From NCBI GenBank assembly GCA_949775045.1, contig OX459099.1, forward strand, positions 18,150,741 to 18,214,740: DNA of 64,000 bases. Direction: 5' to 3'. The translations under genes were made by a program, and so were the position numbers. The notes under the pieces were generated by a model, which ran no database searches, had not been told where the DNA came from, and saw only the letters and a list, made by a program, of their open reading frames with translations. This document shows, in pieces, positions 54,101 to 62,737 of this stretch (positions within the stretch are counted from its first letter, which is position 1; every line of letters begins with the position of its first letter). Source of the stretch: Metridium senile (lineage: Eukaryota > Cnidaria > Anthozoa > Actiniaria > Metridiidae).

Positions 54101-55637
54101 TGATGGCAATGGTTGTGGTGGTGATGATGGTTGTGGTGGTGATGATGGCGATGGTTGTGGTGGTGATGATGGCGATGGCAATAGTTGTGGTGGTGATGAT
54201 GGCGATGGTTGTGGTGGTGATGATGGTTGTGGTGGTGATGATGGTGATGGAGATGGTGATGGTGATGATGGTGGTAATAATGGTGATGGCGATGGTTGTG
54301 GTGGTGATGATGGTTGTGGTGGTGATGATGGCGATGGCGATGGTTGTGGTGGTGATGATGGCGATGGCAATGGTTGTGGTGGTGATGATGGCGATGGCAA
54401 TGGTTGTGGTGGTGATGATGGAGATGGTGATGGTGATGATGGTGGTAATAATGGTGGTGGCGATGGTTGTGGTGGTGATGATGGTTGTGGTGGTGATGAT
54501 GGTGATGGCGATGGTTGTGGTGGTGATGATGGTTGTGGTGGTGATGATGGCGATGGCGATGGTTGTGGTGGTGATGATGGCGATGGCAATGGTTGTGGTG
54601 GTGATGATGGCGATGGCAATGGTTGTGGTGGTGATGATGGAGATGGTGATGGTGATGATGGTGGTAATAATGGTGGTGGCGATGGTTGTGGTGGTGATGA
54701 TGGTTGTGGTGGTGATGATGGAGATGGTGGTGGTGATGATGGTGGTAATAATGGTGGTGGCGATGGTTGTGGTGGTGATGATGGTTGTGGTGGTGATGAT
54801 GGCGATGGCAATGGTTGTGGTGGTGATGATGGCGATGGCAATGGTTGTGGTGGTGATGATGGTGATGGTGATGATGGTGGTAATAATGGTGGTGGCGATG
54901 GTTGTGGTGATGGCGATGGTTGTGGTGGTGATGATGGAGATGGTGGTGGTGATGATGGTGGTAATAATGGTGGTGGCGATGGTTGTGGTGGTGATGATGG
55001 TTGTGGTGGTGATGATGGTGATGGTTGTGGTGGTGATGATGGTTGTGGTGGTGATGATGGTGATGGCAATGATGGCGATGATAGTGAAGGTGGTGGTGAT
55101 AATGGCGATGGTTGTAGGTGGTGATGATGGAGATGGCGATGATGGTGGTGATGATGATATTAGTAGTGATAATGAAGGTGGTGGTGATGATCATGTTGGT
55201 GGTCGTGATGATGATTATGATGTTGGTGGTGAAAACGAATATGGTGATAATGGTAATGGTGATGGTGATAATTATTAGGATGGCGCATGGCAATAAAGAA
55301 GACAATAAACTGTTGTTGTAGCCGGGTTTTAACGATATTGATGCAGACACAATGATGCGATGAATGGTTATTATGAACACCAAGGTGACGATGATAATAT
55401 ACGTAATTTATAAAGCACTTTTACATCAAGTAGCATTTTCAATTAGTAGCATTCTAAGTCCTTCTAAAATACGTTACGTTATCTTTGCAGGAGATGGATC
55501 CCCGTATTGTTGTGTGGAAAGGCAGTGCAATTCTGAGTATTTTAGATTCTGTACAAGAATTATGGGTTACTGAACAGGAATGGAATATGATAGGGATACG
55601 GGCACTTAGAGAGAAGTCACTATTTGTGTGGTCATAA
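42925..55637 (+). CDS. ACTR8: ACTR8, actin-related protein 8 of the INO80 chromatin remodeler (575 aa, complete)
   Basis: Thirteen exons join in phase: 42925-42990, 43667-43960, 44245-44352, 45628-45801, 46538-46648, 47761-47876, 48802-48862, 49304-49396, 49766-49870, 50524-50634, 51214-51391, 53262-53425, 55491-55637. ARP8 is a nuclear actin-related subunit that, with actin and ARP4, forms a nucleosome- and DNA-binding module of INO80. Family motifs are clear: [17 protein letters not shown] (phosphate-1 region), [44 protein letters not shown] (phosphate-2 region), [70 protein letters not shown], and a last exon [19 protein letters not shown] ending in [10 protein letters not shown]. Human ACTR8 is 624 aa; the difference is mainly a shorter acidic insert (exon 11). 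Introns are unusually repeat-laden, including tandem copies of the exon 11 donor and a 1.8-kb minisatellite after exon 12. Confidence 0.96.
44489..44600. mobile_element. ATGATATCGTAAATTATC hairpin MITE
   Basis: CATGATATCGTAAATTATCAAGA and TCTTGATAATTTTACGATATTATG are inverted ends around an AGATAACACAG centre. The family is shared with 13526-13619. Confidence 0.8.
44613..45543. mobile_element. GGCTACGTTTACACGGTACC-ended foldback element
   Basis: TAGGCTACGTTTACACGGTACC and GGTACCATGTAAACATAGCCTTA are inverted ends about 900 bp apart. A copy of GTCCGGTACCATGTAAA near 44817 suggests nesting. The interior has TTCCGCACTTTT repeats (45020-45075 and 45400-45460) in inverted or scattered arrangement. 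It lies in ACTR8 intron 3. Confidence 0.65.
46000..46475. repeat. Intronic TTGTTATTG-type minisatellite
   Basis: Units of GTAATTGTTGTTAT, GCTCAGTGCTATTGT and TTGTATTGTTGTCTCTGTTG repeat with a longer period of about 125-180 bp. The array ends about 60 bp before ACTR8 exon 5. Confidence 0.88.
46799..47058. mobile_element. Inverted-repeat MITE (TACAGTGCGACT ends)
   Basis: TACAGTGCGACTCACCGTACG and CGTACGGCAAGTCGCACTGTA-like ends are inverted. Further paired arms lie around GTAGTCACTTACAAAAAC and GACATTATTTTGAC. Confidence 0.85.
47391..47620. mobile_element. Inverted-repeat MITE (TACAGTG, CAAGGCCA arms)
   Basis: TACAGTGAAACTGCTCAAAC with CAAGGCCACCC is complemented by GATGGCCTTGG and GGAGTAGTCGCACTGTA. 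Similar TACAGTG-type ends occur at 46799. Confidence 0.8.
47930..48110 (+). pseudogene. C-terminal fragment of a non-LTR retrotransposon polyprotein
   Basis: The frame reading [19 protein letters not shown] and [13 protein letters not shown] matches the typical extreme C-terminus of animal non-LTR retrotransposon reverse-transcriptase proteins (R-F-SASLLWNxLP, then SxFKxxLKxxL). Only about 55 codons remain. The next repeat, beginning at 48108, cuts it off. It lies in ACTR8 intron 6 in the same orientation as the gene. Confidence 0.65.
48108..48440. mobile_element. TCATATGA/TCCGTAC palindromic repeat, copy 3
   Basis: TTATCATATGACCCGTATTTTGCCCGGCGCGCGC is mirrored by GCGCGCGCCTGGGAAAATAT followed by CATATGATAA at 48247-48290. 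A second palindrome (TTGGCTC, GTCCGTACGG) follows and ends in CTCAGTCAATAAGTACTTAT. It is the best-preserved of three copies. Confidence 0.85.
48625..48782. mobile_element. GGCCCGAGCAAAC foldback repeat with internal CCAACATGTTGG motifs
   Basis: TTAAGGCCCGAGCAAAC and GTTTGCACGGGCCTTTA are inverted ends. The interior has several CCAACATG/CATGTTGG inverted motifs. The style and ends resemble the elements at 58630-59040. Confidence 0.75.
48894..49248. repeat. Poly-G tracts in ACTR8 intron 7
   Basis: Runs of 9 or more G occur at about 48895-48903 and 48929-48942, and a 22-G run followed by a 12-G run at 49214-49248. They lie on the coding strand of ACTR8, 30 bp after exon 7 and about 55 bp before exon 8. 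Stable G-quadruplexes in the transcript are plausible. Confidence 0.9.
49497..49642. mobile_element. Hairpin MITE, ~146 bp
   Basis: TAGAGTACAAACATTAAAAGTGTGC and GCACACTTTTAGTGTTTGTACTCTA are inverted ends, with TACCACTAAATA arms further in. Confidence 0.9.
49961..50155. mobile_element. TAGTCCC-ended MITE (family copy 2)
   Basis: TAGTCCCCTTCACAGTTCCC, GAGCTTGCAATTATAGAGAC and the right arm CTATCTTTCAAGTTGGCGCAGGGAACTG match the element at 13749-14023. The right terminus has decayed. Confidence 0.8.
50300..50460. mobile_element. Near-perfect hairpin, ~70-bp arms
   Basis: AATAGCTGTTATTACAGTTATATGCAAATGATTT pairs with its complement at 50420-50453, and the GGCTTTCGGGC centre pairs with GCCCGAAAGCC. 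It lies 60 bp upstream of ACTR8 exon 10. Confidence 0.9.
51043..51139. repeat. (ATC)n microsatellite, ~32 units
   Basis: A nearly uninterrupted ATC run lies in ACTR8 intron 10 and ends 74 bp before exon 11. Confidence 0.98.
51372..51760. repeat. Tandem duplication carrying copies of the ACTR8 exon 11 splice donor
   Basis: The end of exon 11 plus its donor (AGAGTGTTGTCGTAAGTATT) and about 80 bp of intron are repeated. Identical GTAAGTATT sites lie at 51392 (the true donor), 51496, 51600 and 51710. Units are about 104, 104 and 110 bp. Each copy keeps about 20 bp of the exon's 3' end. Confidence 0.95.
52209..52376. mobile_element. Hairpin MITE 1 in ACTR8 intron 11
   Basis: GTTTTCGACTTTCTGCGACG with CAGACATTCCAACAG is complemented by GTTGGAATGTCTGAGCTCGCAGAAAGACGAAAAC. 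The inner AAATACGTTTTTGGCTGC arms also pair. Confidence 0.88.
52515..52772. mobile_element. Hairpin MITE 2 in ACTR8 intron 11
   Basis: The arms of about 75 bp are almost perfectly inverted: AACTATCGAATACCCCGCATC at the left and GATGCGGGATATTCTATAGTT at the right, including CCAGTGGCTACGGCTACGCG and its complement. The high arm identity suggests a young insertion. Confidence 0.92.
52946..53125. mobile_element. AATATAATGAAATTTGTAAC foldback repeat, copy 2
   Basis: GGTAATATAATGAAATTTGT and its complement surround GACGAAGGGATAAAGCTCGA and AACGTCAGTAAAG. The tail CAGCCTATACTCGTTTACTC matches 25690-25960 and 59210-59345. Confidence 0.8.
53490..55280. repeat. 1.8-kb GATGGT/GGTTGTGGTGGT minisatellite in ACTR8 intron 12
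   Basis: Hexamer-based units (GATGGTGATGGCGATGGTTG, GTGGTGGTGATGATGG) fill most of the intron, starting 65 bp after the exon 12 donor. Higher-order blocks marked by GGTGGTAATAATGGTG recur at irregular intervals (near 54030, 54270, 54440, 54660, 54745, 54880 and 54960). The G-rich strand is the ACTR8 coding strand. The 661-aa His-rich and 532-aa Pro/Ser-rich frames on the other strand and the Val/Met-rich frame on this strand are translations of the repeat. Confidence 0.96.
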
Positions 55638-55671
55638 ATAAGAGAGACTTACACAGGAGAGTGCCACAAAG

Positions 55672-56470
55672 ACGTCCAGTGAACTTAACCTAGCGGTTGA
55701 GCTTTAACGAACCGCCTCGGTGTTTCTAAGGCAATTATTGGTGCAGGAATGTACAATAACAAGCTGATGGACGTAGTGTGACTGCCTCTGTGTTTCTGTA
55801 AACGAAGACAGCGGTTAAACTTGCACGAGCTGCCCCGGTGTTTCTAAGGAAACCATTGGTGCAAGATCGTACGATCACTAGCGGTTAAACTTGCACTAGC
55901 TGCCCCGGTGTTTCTAAGGAAACCATTGGTGCAAGAACGTACAATAACTAGCGGTTAAACTTACACTAGCTGCCTCGGTGTTTCTAAGGCAATTATTGGT
56001 GCACGAACATTCGTTAGTCATTATTGGGAAGTCATTTGGACAAGAACGTAAGATAAATAGCTTGTGAACTAGTACGAGCTGCCTCGGTGTTTCTAAGGAA
56101 GTCATTTGTACAAGAAAGTAAGATAAATAGCTTTTGAACTTTTACGAGCTGCCTCGGTGTTTCTAAGGAAGTCATTTGTACAAGAACGTAGGATAAATAG
56201 CTTTTGAACTTTTACGAGCTGCCTCGGTGTTTCTAAGGAAGTCATTTGTACAAGAACGTACGATAAATAGCTTTTGAACTAGTACGAGCTGCCTCGGTGT
56301 TCTAAGGAAGTCATTTGTACAAGAAAGTAAGATAAATAGCTTTTGAACTTTAACGAGCTGCCTCGGTGTTTCTAAGGAAGTCATTTGTACAAGAACGTAA
56401 GATAAATAGCTTTTGAACTAGTACGAGCTCCCTCGGTGTTTCTAAGGAAGTCATTTGTACAAGTAACGCT
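55672..56470. repeat. ~70-bp tandem repeat downstream of ACTR8
   Basis: About eleven units share GCCTCGGTGTTTCTAAGGAA, CATTTGTACAAGAACGTA and ATAGCTTTTGAACT. Left units are diverged (GCGGTTAAACTTGCACTAGC) and right units near-identical. The array begins about 35 bp after the ACTR8 stop, so it probably lies in or just beyond its 3' UTR. Minus-strand frames such as SLETPRQLV are repeat translations. Confidence 0.93.
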
Positions 56471-57069
56471 GAACTTGAACTGAAATTGGAGTATTGAAAA
56501 AATGCGTACAGAGCTATTAAATATTGATTACTTTCCTTTTGCGACCATAAATATTTACCATAAAAAAAAAACAGCGAAAGGAAAGTTACTATAAAAATAT
56601 AATTGACTATAGCTTAATTGTCTAAGAAAAACACGAACAAAATACAATTTATTTTATTTTATTATTGTATTTATTTACAAAACTACATGTAGAATGAAAG
56701 CAATATGTATAACGTAGGATTGTATGTATGTACGTACAAGCGAGTTGGTTATAAAAAAATGGGAAACCGTGACAGAATATCAGAACAATTATTATATGCA
56801 TACGTAGGTTTACGCTACACAATTCAATTAGATAAAAAAATTGTCTTATTGAAATTTGAAATCCAATTAAGCCAGATATTATATTATTCAGCAGTGAAAA
56901 AAGTCGGTTTTTACGATGCTTCCCGCCATAAAGCACCCTGCCTTCTCTTTTGCAGCTGCTTTAAAAGTGGATTTATATCGATTTGAAAGTTTTGATGTTT
57001 CGGCCGCGTCAACGGTAGAGGAATTTATGGACAAACAAGAAAAGGAAAATACATTATAGGCGTTGGAAG
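56470..57069. other. Convergent intergenic region between ACTR8 and the GPCR
   Basis: AT-rich sequence without recognised genes. It must contain the 3' ends of both convergent transcripts. No unambiguous AATAAA was assigned to ACTR8. Short open frames on both strands lack family features. Confidence 0.5.
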
Positions 57070-58182
57070 TCAACTAAGCTTTTCTTCCTTTACAGTGAAG
57101 CGTATCGCCAGTTCTAACAAAGATCCGGCTTGCAATTGTGGAGCAGCCTTAAGAACATTGTAAACATTTTGATTTGCAGGACGGTTTTTTCTAGCCACAA
57201 CATTGGGTGTCAAACGTCTTCTTTTAAGTAGCTTTTGCAGCATTGTTCTTAGGTCTTTCATACTCAGTAATAACACAGTTGGACTAACGGCAGTATTTGA
57301 GTACGCCATGATTGCACCTGTTCTCTTTAAAATATACTGGTTTTGAAAACTAAGTGGCAAGTTAATGGCAGTGCTAAGAAGAGAAAATACCACAAACAGA
57401 AGATATGGCACAATAAACGCAAAAATTAACGCCACAAATGCAAATGTTCCGTAAAATCTCCAGGATTTGAGGCGAAGCTGGCTGTGGACATTCCTTTTTC
57501 GTGAATTAAGATAGAGAAGAATGCGCATGTTTGTTGCGGTTAAAATAATCGCAGGAACAACGTAGCTGAAGGTGTTAAAAGAAAGGAACATTATTCTGTA
57601 TATTTGATTAGTTTTATCGTAGGAACAAATTGTTGTAAAGGTAGTTGAATCTAATTGGTAGCGATGAAGTCTGTAAGTTACCGCAGGTATGACGGCAGTA
57701 AGACCAAATACCCAAGCGCCTACTACCAGTGACTTGATACGTCTTAGTGTCGGCACTCGAAACGGATGGAAGACCGCCAGGTACCGTTCAATTCCTATCA
57801 CAAACAGATTATTGATGGTCACCACTGGAAAGAAGATGTTGCAGAAACGAACTGCCTTACATTTGAGGTCAGTATCGATGATAGGCAAGAAGTTTGTAGC
57901 AATAGCAAGCGGTAGAGATATTATAGAACAAAGCAAATCTGACGCTGCAAGACTTTGGACAAACATACTTGTCACAGCTCGACGACTAAATGGTCTGTTA
58001 CAAACCGGTTTTCTCTGTATATCTATTGCGTGTTTTCTACTGAAGTGTAAAATTAATCCGTTTGCCACAACTCCATAAACAGCAAAAAAAGCAACGAAAA
58101 AGTACAGGGTCACTTTGATAAAGATATCTACAGGCAAGAACACAAACGTACTATGAGTGGCATTCATCATGTTACCAACCAA
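57070..58182 (-). CDS. Orphan class A (rhodopsin-like) GPCR, intronless, 370 aa
   Basis: Seven hydrophobic helices are visible. Landmark residues: N41 in GVVANGLIL (1.50), D82 in LAASDLLCS (2.50), C108 (3.25) likely bonded to C186 in loop 2, ERY at 132-134 in IERYLAV (the DRY site), W157 (4.50), P210 (5.50), P259 in IVPYLLF (6.50) and P301 in TM7. TM6 lacks the CWxP motif. TM7 reads NTAVSPTVLLL, so the NPxxY Asn is Ser and the Tyr is Leu. An N-glycosylation sequon NAT lies at 7-9. The third loop is short and basic (NSRKRNVHSQLRLKS), and the C-terminal tail is basic after TM7 (LKRRRLTPN). It senses an unknown ligand at the plasma membrane and should couple to G proteins. Single-exon rhodopsin-like receptors without close bilaterian orthologues are common in cnidarians, so no ligand is proposed. 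The start is the first ATG before TM1; MNATHS two codons later is an alternative. Confidence 0.93.
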   Translation of the reverse strand: MVGNMMNATHSTFVFLPVDIFIKVTLYFFVAFFAVYGVVANGLILHFSRKHAIDIQRKPVCNRPFSRRAVTSMFVQSLAASDLLCSIISLPLAIATNFLPIIDTDLKCKAVRFCNIFFPVVTINNLFVIGIERYLAVFHPFRVPTLRRIKSLVVGAWVFGLTAVIPAVTYRLHRYQLDSTTFTTICSYDKTNQIYRIMFLSFNTFSYVVPAIILTATNMRILLYLNSRKRNVHSQLRLKSWRFYGTFAFVALIFAFIVPYLLFVVFSLLSTAINLPLSFQNQYILKRTGAIMAYSNTAVSPTVLLLSMKDLRTMLQKLLKRRRLTPNVVARKNRPANQNVYNVLKAAPQLQAGSLLELAIRFTVKEEKLS

Positions 58183-58629
58183 CGGTTTTTTGCCGGTATA
58201 ACCGAGTTATTGACTGTTGACAAAAAAACACTTCTCTCGCTGATGGCAGCTTATGTCAATTTGATTGAAAACATCAATATTGCTTGAATTTAAATGAGCT
58301 TGTTTATTTTGCCGCAGTTAAGCAAATTGATTGGTTTTGCTTAGTGTATTTAAAAGAGCCCCACTGGGCAATCGACTAATACAATAGCTTCTTAAACTCA
58401 TTAATATATTTTCATAATGTCGACGACCAATGTACGCGCACTGTTTGGGTCACGTGGATGGGTTTGGAAACTTAATGAAACACGAATTGAAAATCACAAG
58501 TGTGTTAATTTATTCCGCTAGTGATAAAATATTTCTCCATCTGCATGTTCGTGTCAGACAAAAAATCAAAAAGCTACGCACATTTGAGTAACTAGTTGCT
58601 GAGAGAAGAAATTCTAAAATCTCGTTTTT
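58183..58629. other. 5' flank of the GPCR gene
   Basis: Non-repetitive AT-rich sequence. No TATA box or upstream exon could be assigned with confidence. It contains CTCATTAATATATTTTC-type AT tracts and a GTCACGTG E-box-like site near 58448. Confidence 0.35.
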
Positions 58630-59040
58630 AAGGCCCGGGCAAACGGTTTCAACATCGGTGTTGAATCGATGTTGAATTAATGTCGAAAGATTTTAAAAGC
58701 GTTTAAACAAATTCAAACGGATGTTGAAGCAAATCTTGAAACCGTTTGCCCGGGTCTTTAGCACTCGTAAACAAAAGCACTCGACTTGTGGACACGGACA
58801 TGCATGTGCTTTGAAACGTTTTCTCGAGTTAGCGACCCCAAGGGCCCGGGCAAACGGTTTCAACATTTGCTTCAACATCTGTTCGATTTTGTTGAATGGC
58901 AACGTTTAAACGCTTGTAAACTCTTTCAATATCAATTCAACATGGATTCAACATGTTTCAACAATGTTGAAAGAGTTTAAAAGCGTTTAAACATTGCCAA
59001 TCAACAAAGCAAATGTTGAAACCGTTTGCTCGGGCCTTAA
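58630..59040. mobile_element. Two GGCCCGGGCAAACGGTTTCAAC foldback MITEs side by side
   Basis: The first element spans about 58632-58759 (GGCCCGGGCAAACGGTTTCA to TGAAACCGTTTGCCCGGGTC). The second spans 58842-59039 (same ends, last one GTTTGCTCGGGCC). The interiors carry TTGTTTAAACGC, AACATTG and TTCAACAT motifs that also pair. They are separated by an unrelated 80-bp segment. Confidence 0.9.
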
Positions 59041-61146
59041 TGAAACAGTCACTCGAAATATAGCCTGCGTAGCTGGCCCTGGGGGTGGGGAGAGGGGGGG
59101 TATTTGATTTAGCCGATTAGAGAATATACAGTATGTCAGACTCTGATTATTTCAACATTTGGCTTTATTTCTTGTCAAAAGACCCGTGCGATCATCCTAA
59201 CATTGAAATATAAATGGAAACTAGCGAGTAAACTAGTATAGGTTGCGTCGGTGTTTGATATAAACGATAGGTAATATAATGAAATTTGTAACACCGTATA
59301 TAAAAAATGTTGACTTAACTTCACTAACGTTTCGAGCTTTAGCCCTTCGTCGGAGTAAAAAGGTTTTTATATTGCGACTAAGAGAGGAACTACGCAACAT
59401 CTTCATTTTCTTAAAGTTTGTTTAAAATAAGGAGTTATAAATCAACAGCCGCCAGCTTTCTTCGCGATGATCTAACGTCTATGATTAACAAGTACAGTGG
59501 ACAATTGTTAGGCTAGCAGCTTTTTCACGAGAGTGGTCAAGGAGTAAGGCGTGATGCGTGATTTCGGCTAAGATTAGTGCGTGATTCCTGAAAAATGATG
59601 ACTAAATTTAGTCCGTGTGATAGGTAAATTCTATGTTGATCGTGACGCATAATTCCCTTCATAATATTTACGTGATTTGTGAATGATTAGCTCCATTTCG
59701 TGCAAGATTTTTGTCCATATCGATTATAAATATTTTCCCAGGACCTTAAAACTTCGCTTTTGACGACTACCACCAATAAACATGGATAAGGTATTCAGGT
59801 TTCTTTTCTGGAAATGACGCACAAGAGTTTCATTCTATGTCAAGAAGTCAAAATCATGTTTTTGTGACTAGAAATGAGTTATTTTTCTAACAATTTTCAT
59901 TGTTCGTGAATTTGACTTCAATTTGTACCTGATGTGCGAATATCATTAATATCGATTCGTTAAACGTGACGACTCTCCCTTGGCCACCCTCTTACACTGA
60001 TTTCAAGTTTCAGCATATTAAGTCCAATTTGATAACTTTCAAAACATCATGAGTATCTTCAAATTACGTTAATTGTACAAGAAAATTGTGCGATTTTTTA
60101 TTTTTTTCGGGAGAATTCTCGAGCAGGTCCAAACACTGTACTGGACTTCGTCTTGTGTTTGAACTGATTTACTCTCGTAATCTCCCAAACGCTTTCTCGG
60201 TTTTCATAAGCGTGTGAAACCACAAAAGACGTATTACATTTCTTAGTACTCCTCTTGTCCAATTAGAATCGAGTAATTTAGTACAGTATATTATAAAGAG
60301 TAGTCCTAAATTGAAATGAGTTGCTTTAATACGAAAGATGGTCGCTTACGAGAGTAGTCCGTTCAGAGAGAGTCAACTGTATTTAGCTAACCATATCGTT
60401 TACATACGGAGAGTTGCTTTTGACAAATTAAATTTGATAAGAAATAGCTGTCTCATCGGGTTTCTTTTTATATTTCTGACCAGAGAATGATTTATGGCAC
60501 TTTGAAACCTCAATTGTCTACGGACACAAGACTACTTCAGCTGGCCGACAAAGGCAGCAATTAAGCAAATTTAATAATTAATTTGATTCATCAAACACTG
60601 TGTGAAACCGGCATTTTATCTATTGGAAAAACCGCTCTCTATAAGTTGATTTATTTCATTGATCCTTGTTGTAACAAAGTCCTTGTCAGTTCAGGGTACT
60701 AACAAGCCGGAGTTCTGAAACTCAGTTCTACTTTTTCTAAATCCGTAAGGTCGACGTTCGCGGGCAAATGAATTAACAATATATTTCTCTTCAAACTTCG
60801 CCTGTTGAAGTATGATCATAATACAAAGTTTATGAGCAAATAAAAAATGGGGGTCACCGTACTCGTTTAGGAGTGAGATGATCTCAAAGTGCAGCCTTTT
60901 TCTTGTCAAAAATCGTTACGCGCAATACGAACAATTCGAGCAAAAAAGTCATTTTTTTGATAGAAAAACGAATGGTTGCCAAAAAGTTCTTGAGACAAAT
61001 GTCTAATAACCTACAGATAAATGTTATGTTTAATTATTATCCAACTAGTCATAGACGAGTAAAAATATCCAGCGATGTTTTTACTCGTCTATCTAGCCCG
61101 CAAGGAAAACAATATTTTCCATTATAAAAGAACAAAAACCTTTAGA
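59041..61146. other. Intergenic sequence with one partial repeat
   Basis: The only recognised structure is a third copy of the AATATAATGAAATTTGTAAC foldback repeat at 59210-59345, with its ACGTTTCGAGCTTTAGCCCTTCGTC core and truncated on the right. A TAGCCTGCGTAGC motif at 59060 recalls a Mutator-like terminus, but no partner end was found. No genes are seen. Confidence 0.55.
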
Positions 61147-61315
61147 TTGGATAATAAATAACTTATTAAACAGTTTGATGTGTAATATGGCTGGATATTT
61201 TACTCGTTAACTTGTATTTTGACTCGCCCGGATGCTCGTCAAAAGACAGCGTTTCACTCGTAAAATATCCAGCCATATTACACATCAAACTGTCTAATAA
61301 GATATATATTATTTG
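61147..61315. mobile_element. Hairpin MITE (CAGTTTGATGTGTAATATGG arms)
   Basis: AACAGTTTGATGTGTAATATGGCTGG pairs with CCAGCCATATTACACATCAAACTG about 70 bp away. GATATTTTACTCGT also pairs with its complement. Confidence 0.88.
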
Positions 61316-61551
61316 TCAATAAATACAACCAACCCTTTGTTTTTGGCAATTTTTTCGCCGCCATCGTGCAACATTCGGTGATGCTTTCGATCCTGCTTTC
61401 GACCGATGAAGGTTGAAGTTTTCATGCAAATACGCGTATTATTCAATATTTAACCATAACTTTTTCTTCAAATTTTGAACACAGGCAACTTTTGTAATTC
61501 TTCATAAATGTTTAAAATAAACAATCCAATACGATATATATACAAAGAAAC

Positions 61552-61828
61552 ATACAGCCGATCTCGAAAAGGTTGTCCACCTGAAAAGACATATATACTA
61601 AAAGAAATATCACGTGACTCATTTTAGATTCACTTTCCACGCGTGTAGAAAGTCAGGTACTTCTAGCGAGGGAAGATACTGCTTGTTCGAATTCACCGCC
61701 ATATTACTTTCAAACGCACCTGACTTTCTACACGCGCAGAAAGTGTATCTATAATGAGTCACGTGATATTTCTTTTAGTATATATGTCTTCTCAGGTGGA
61801 CAACCTTTTCGAGATCGGCTGTATATAA
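61552..61828. mobile_element. Long hairpin MITE with ~120-bp arms
   Basis: ACAGCCGATCTCGAAAAGGTTGTCCACCTGA pairs with its complement near 61793-61823. The arms continue through ATATCACGTGACTCAT and CTTTCTACACGCG with high identity. Confidence 0.92.
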
Positions 61829-62189
61829 AACAAGATATATATCAAACAATTTAAACAAAACATTTCAAATTCAATTAAAAATACAAACACACGGAACAAC
61901 AAATACAATACTGCACATGATGGTAAACAATGGACACTCAATAGAAAACATATCAAACTAAAACTTCCAGAAAAAAATAAAAAAATCGCGTAAAAAAAAA
62001 AAACAGACATGCAACAGTTATCTTCCATCACGCGCAAAGTTCAAATTTTCTAGAAATTAGTAATTGAACGAAAGATGGCAATCTATGTAGTCTAGTAAAA
62101 CCTTTTCATGGGCAAGAATGTGCGCATTAACCAGAATGCTCTACTTTGTTCAAAGTGTAAGCTGCGTGTCCATTCTGATTGTGTCAATA

Positions 62190-62410
62190 TGTTCCACCAC
62201 ATATTCATAGAACAAAAGGGCATTGTGGGTCCCACTAATTTGAAGGGAAAAAAAAACATTTACTCCCCCACAACTAGCTCGTATATTGTTTTGAATGAAA
62301 TGACTAATAGATATATTTTACTTTAAACAATATTACTTGACACAAAATGTATTTCGATCTTGCAATGCACGTACTATTCAGTATTCTACGTTTTTTGAAA
62401 AAGCTATAAA
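62190..62410. mobile_element. Partial AAAAGCTAT-ended MITE
   Basis: AGGGCATTGTGGGTCCCACT, CCCCCACAACTAGCTC and the right end TTTTTTGAAAAAGCTAT match the region at 36668-36800. The left terminus is missing. Confidence 0.5.
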
Positions 62411-62414
62411 TGCT

Positions 62415-62737
62415 TGTTTAAGTTTACAGCAGTTCTCAGTCACACGTGCACCGCTCGCATAAAAAAGCACCGCAATAAAACGTGAAGTTGGTGGACGTCA
62501 ATCAAATTAGTGTTTACAAGACGCACGGTGTTTTTTACTTCAGTCGGGCTGCGAAACATGTCTGAATCCAACGAAGAGGTTGTTGTGGGTATTCAGCTTC
62601 CAGATTACGATGAAACGCAGATATTCCAAAACGAAAATGAAATCGTAAGTTTGATTGACGTCCACCAACTTCACGTTTTATAGCGGTGCTTTTTATGCGT
62701 GCGGTGCACGTGTGACTGAGAACTACTATAATGGATT
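62415..62737. mobile_element. Hairpin element whose loop holds a candidate coding exon
   Basis: The left arm (about 62428-62509; CAGTTCTCAGTCACACGTGCACCGC to TTGGTGGACGTCAATCAAA) is complemented by the right arm (62649-62728). About 140 bp of unrelated sequence lies between them, with the candidate first exon at 62558-62644. No coding region for transposition is present. Confidence 0.85.
62558..62644 (+). CDS. Candidate first coding exon (29 codons), gene unknown
   Basis: ATG at 62558 opens MSESNEEVVVGIQLPDYDE, continuing for 29 codons to a strong GTAAGT donor at 62645, phase 0. The composition is acidic and looks protein-like, but I recognise no family. It lies in the loop of a hairpin element and the donor is at the first bases next to the right arm. 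It is convergent with CFAP52. It may be a genuine first exon, a captured exon, or chance. Confidence 0.3.

Noticed and set aside
53398..55383. A 661-codon His-rich minus-strand frame and overlapping Pro/Ser and Val/Met frames
   Set aside because: They are translations of the ACTR8 intron minisatellite. The same hexamer gives long open frames in several phases and on both strands.
58693..58902. Short open frames on both strands around 58.7-58.9 kb
   Set aside because: They are mirror translations of two foldback MITEs with no family features.
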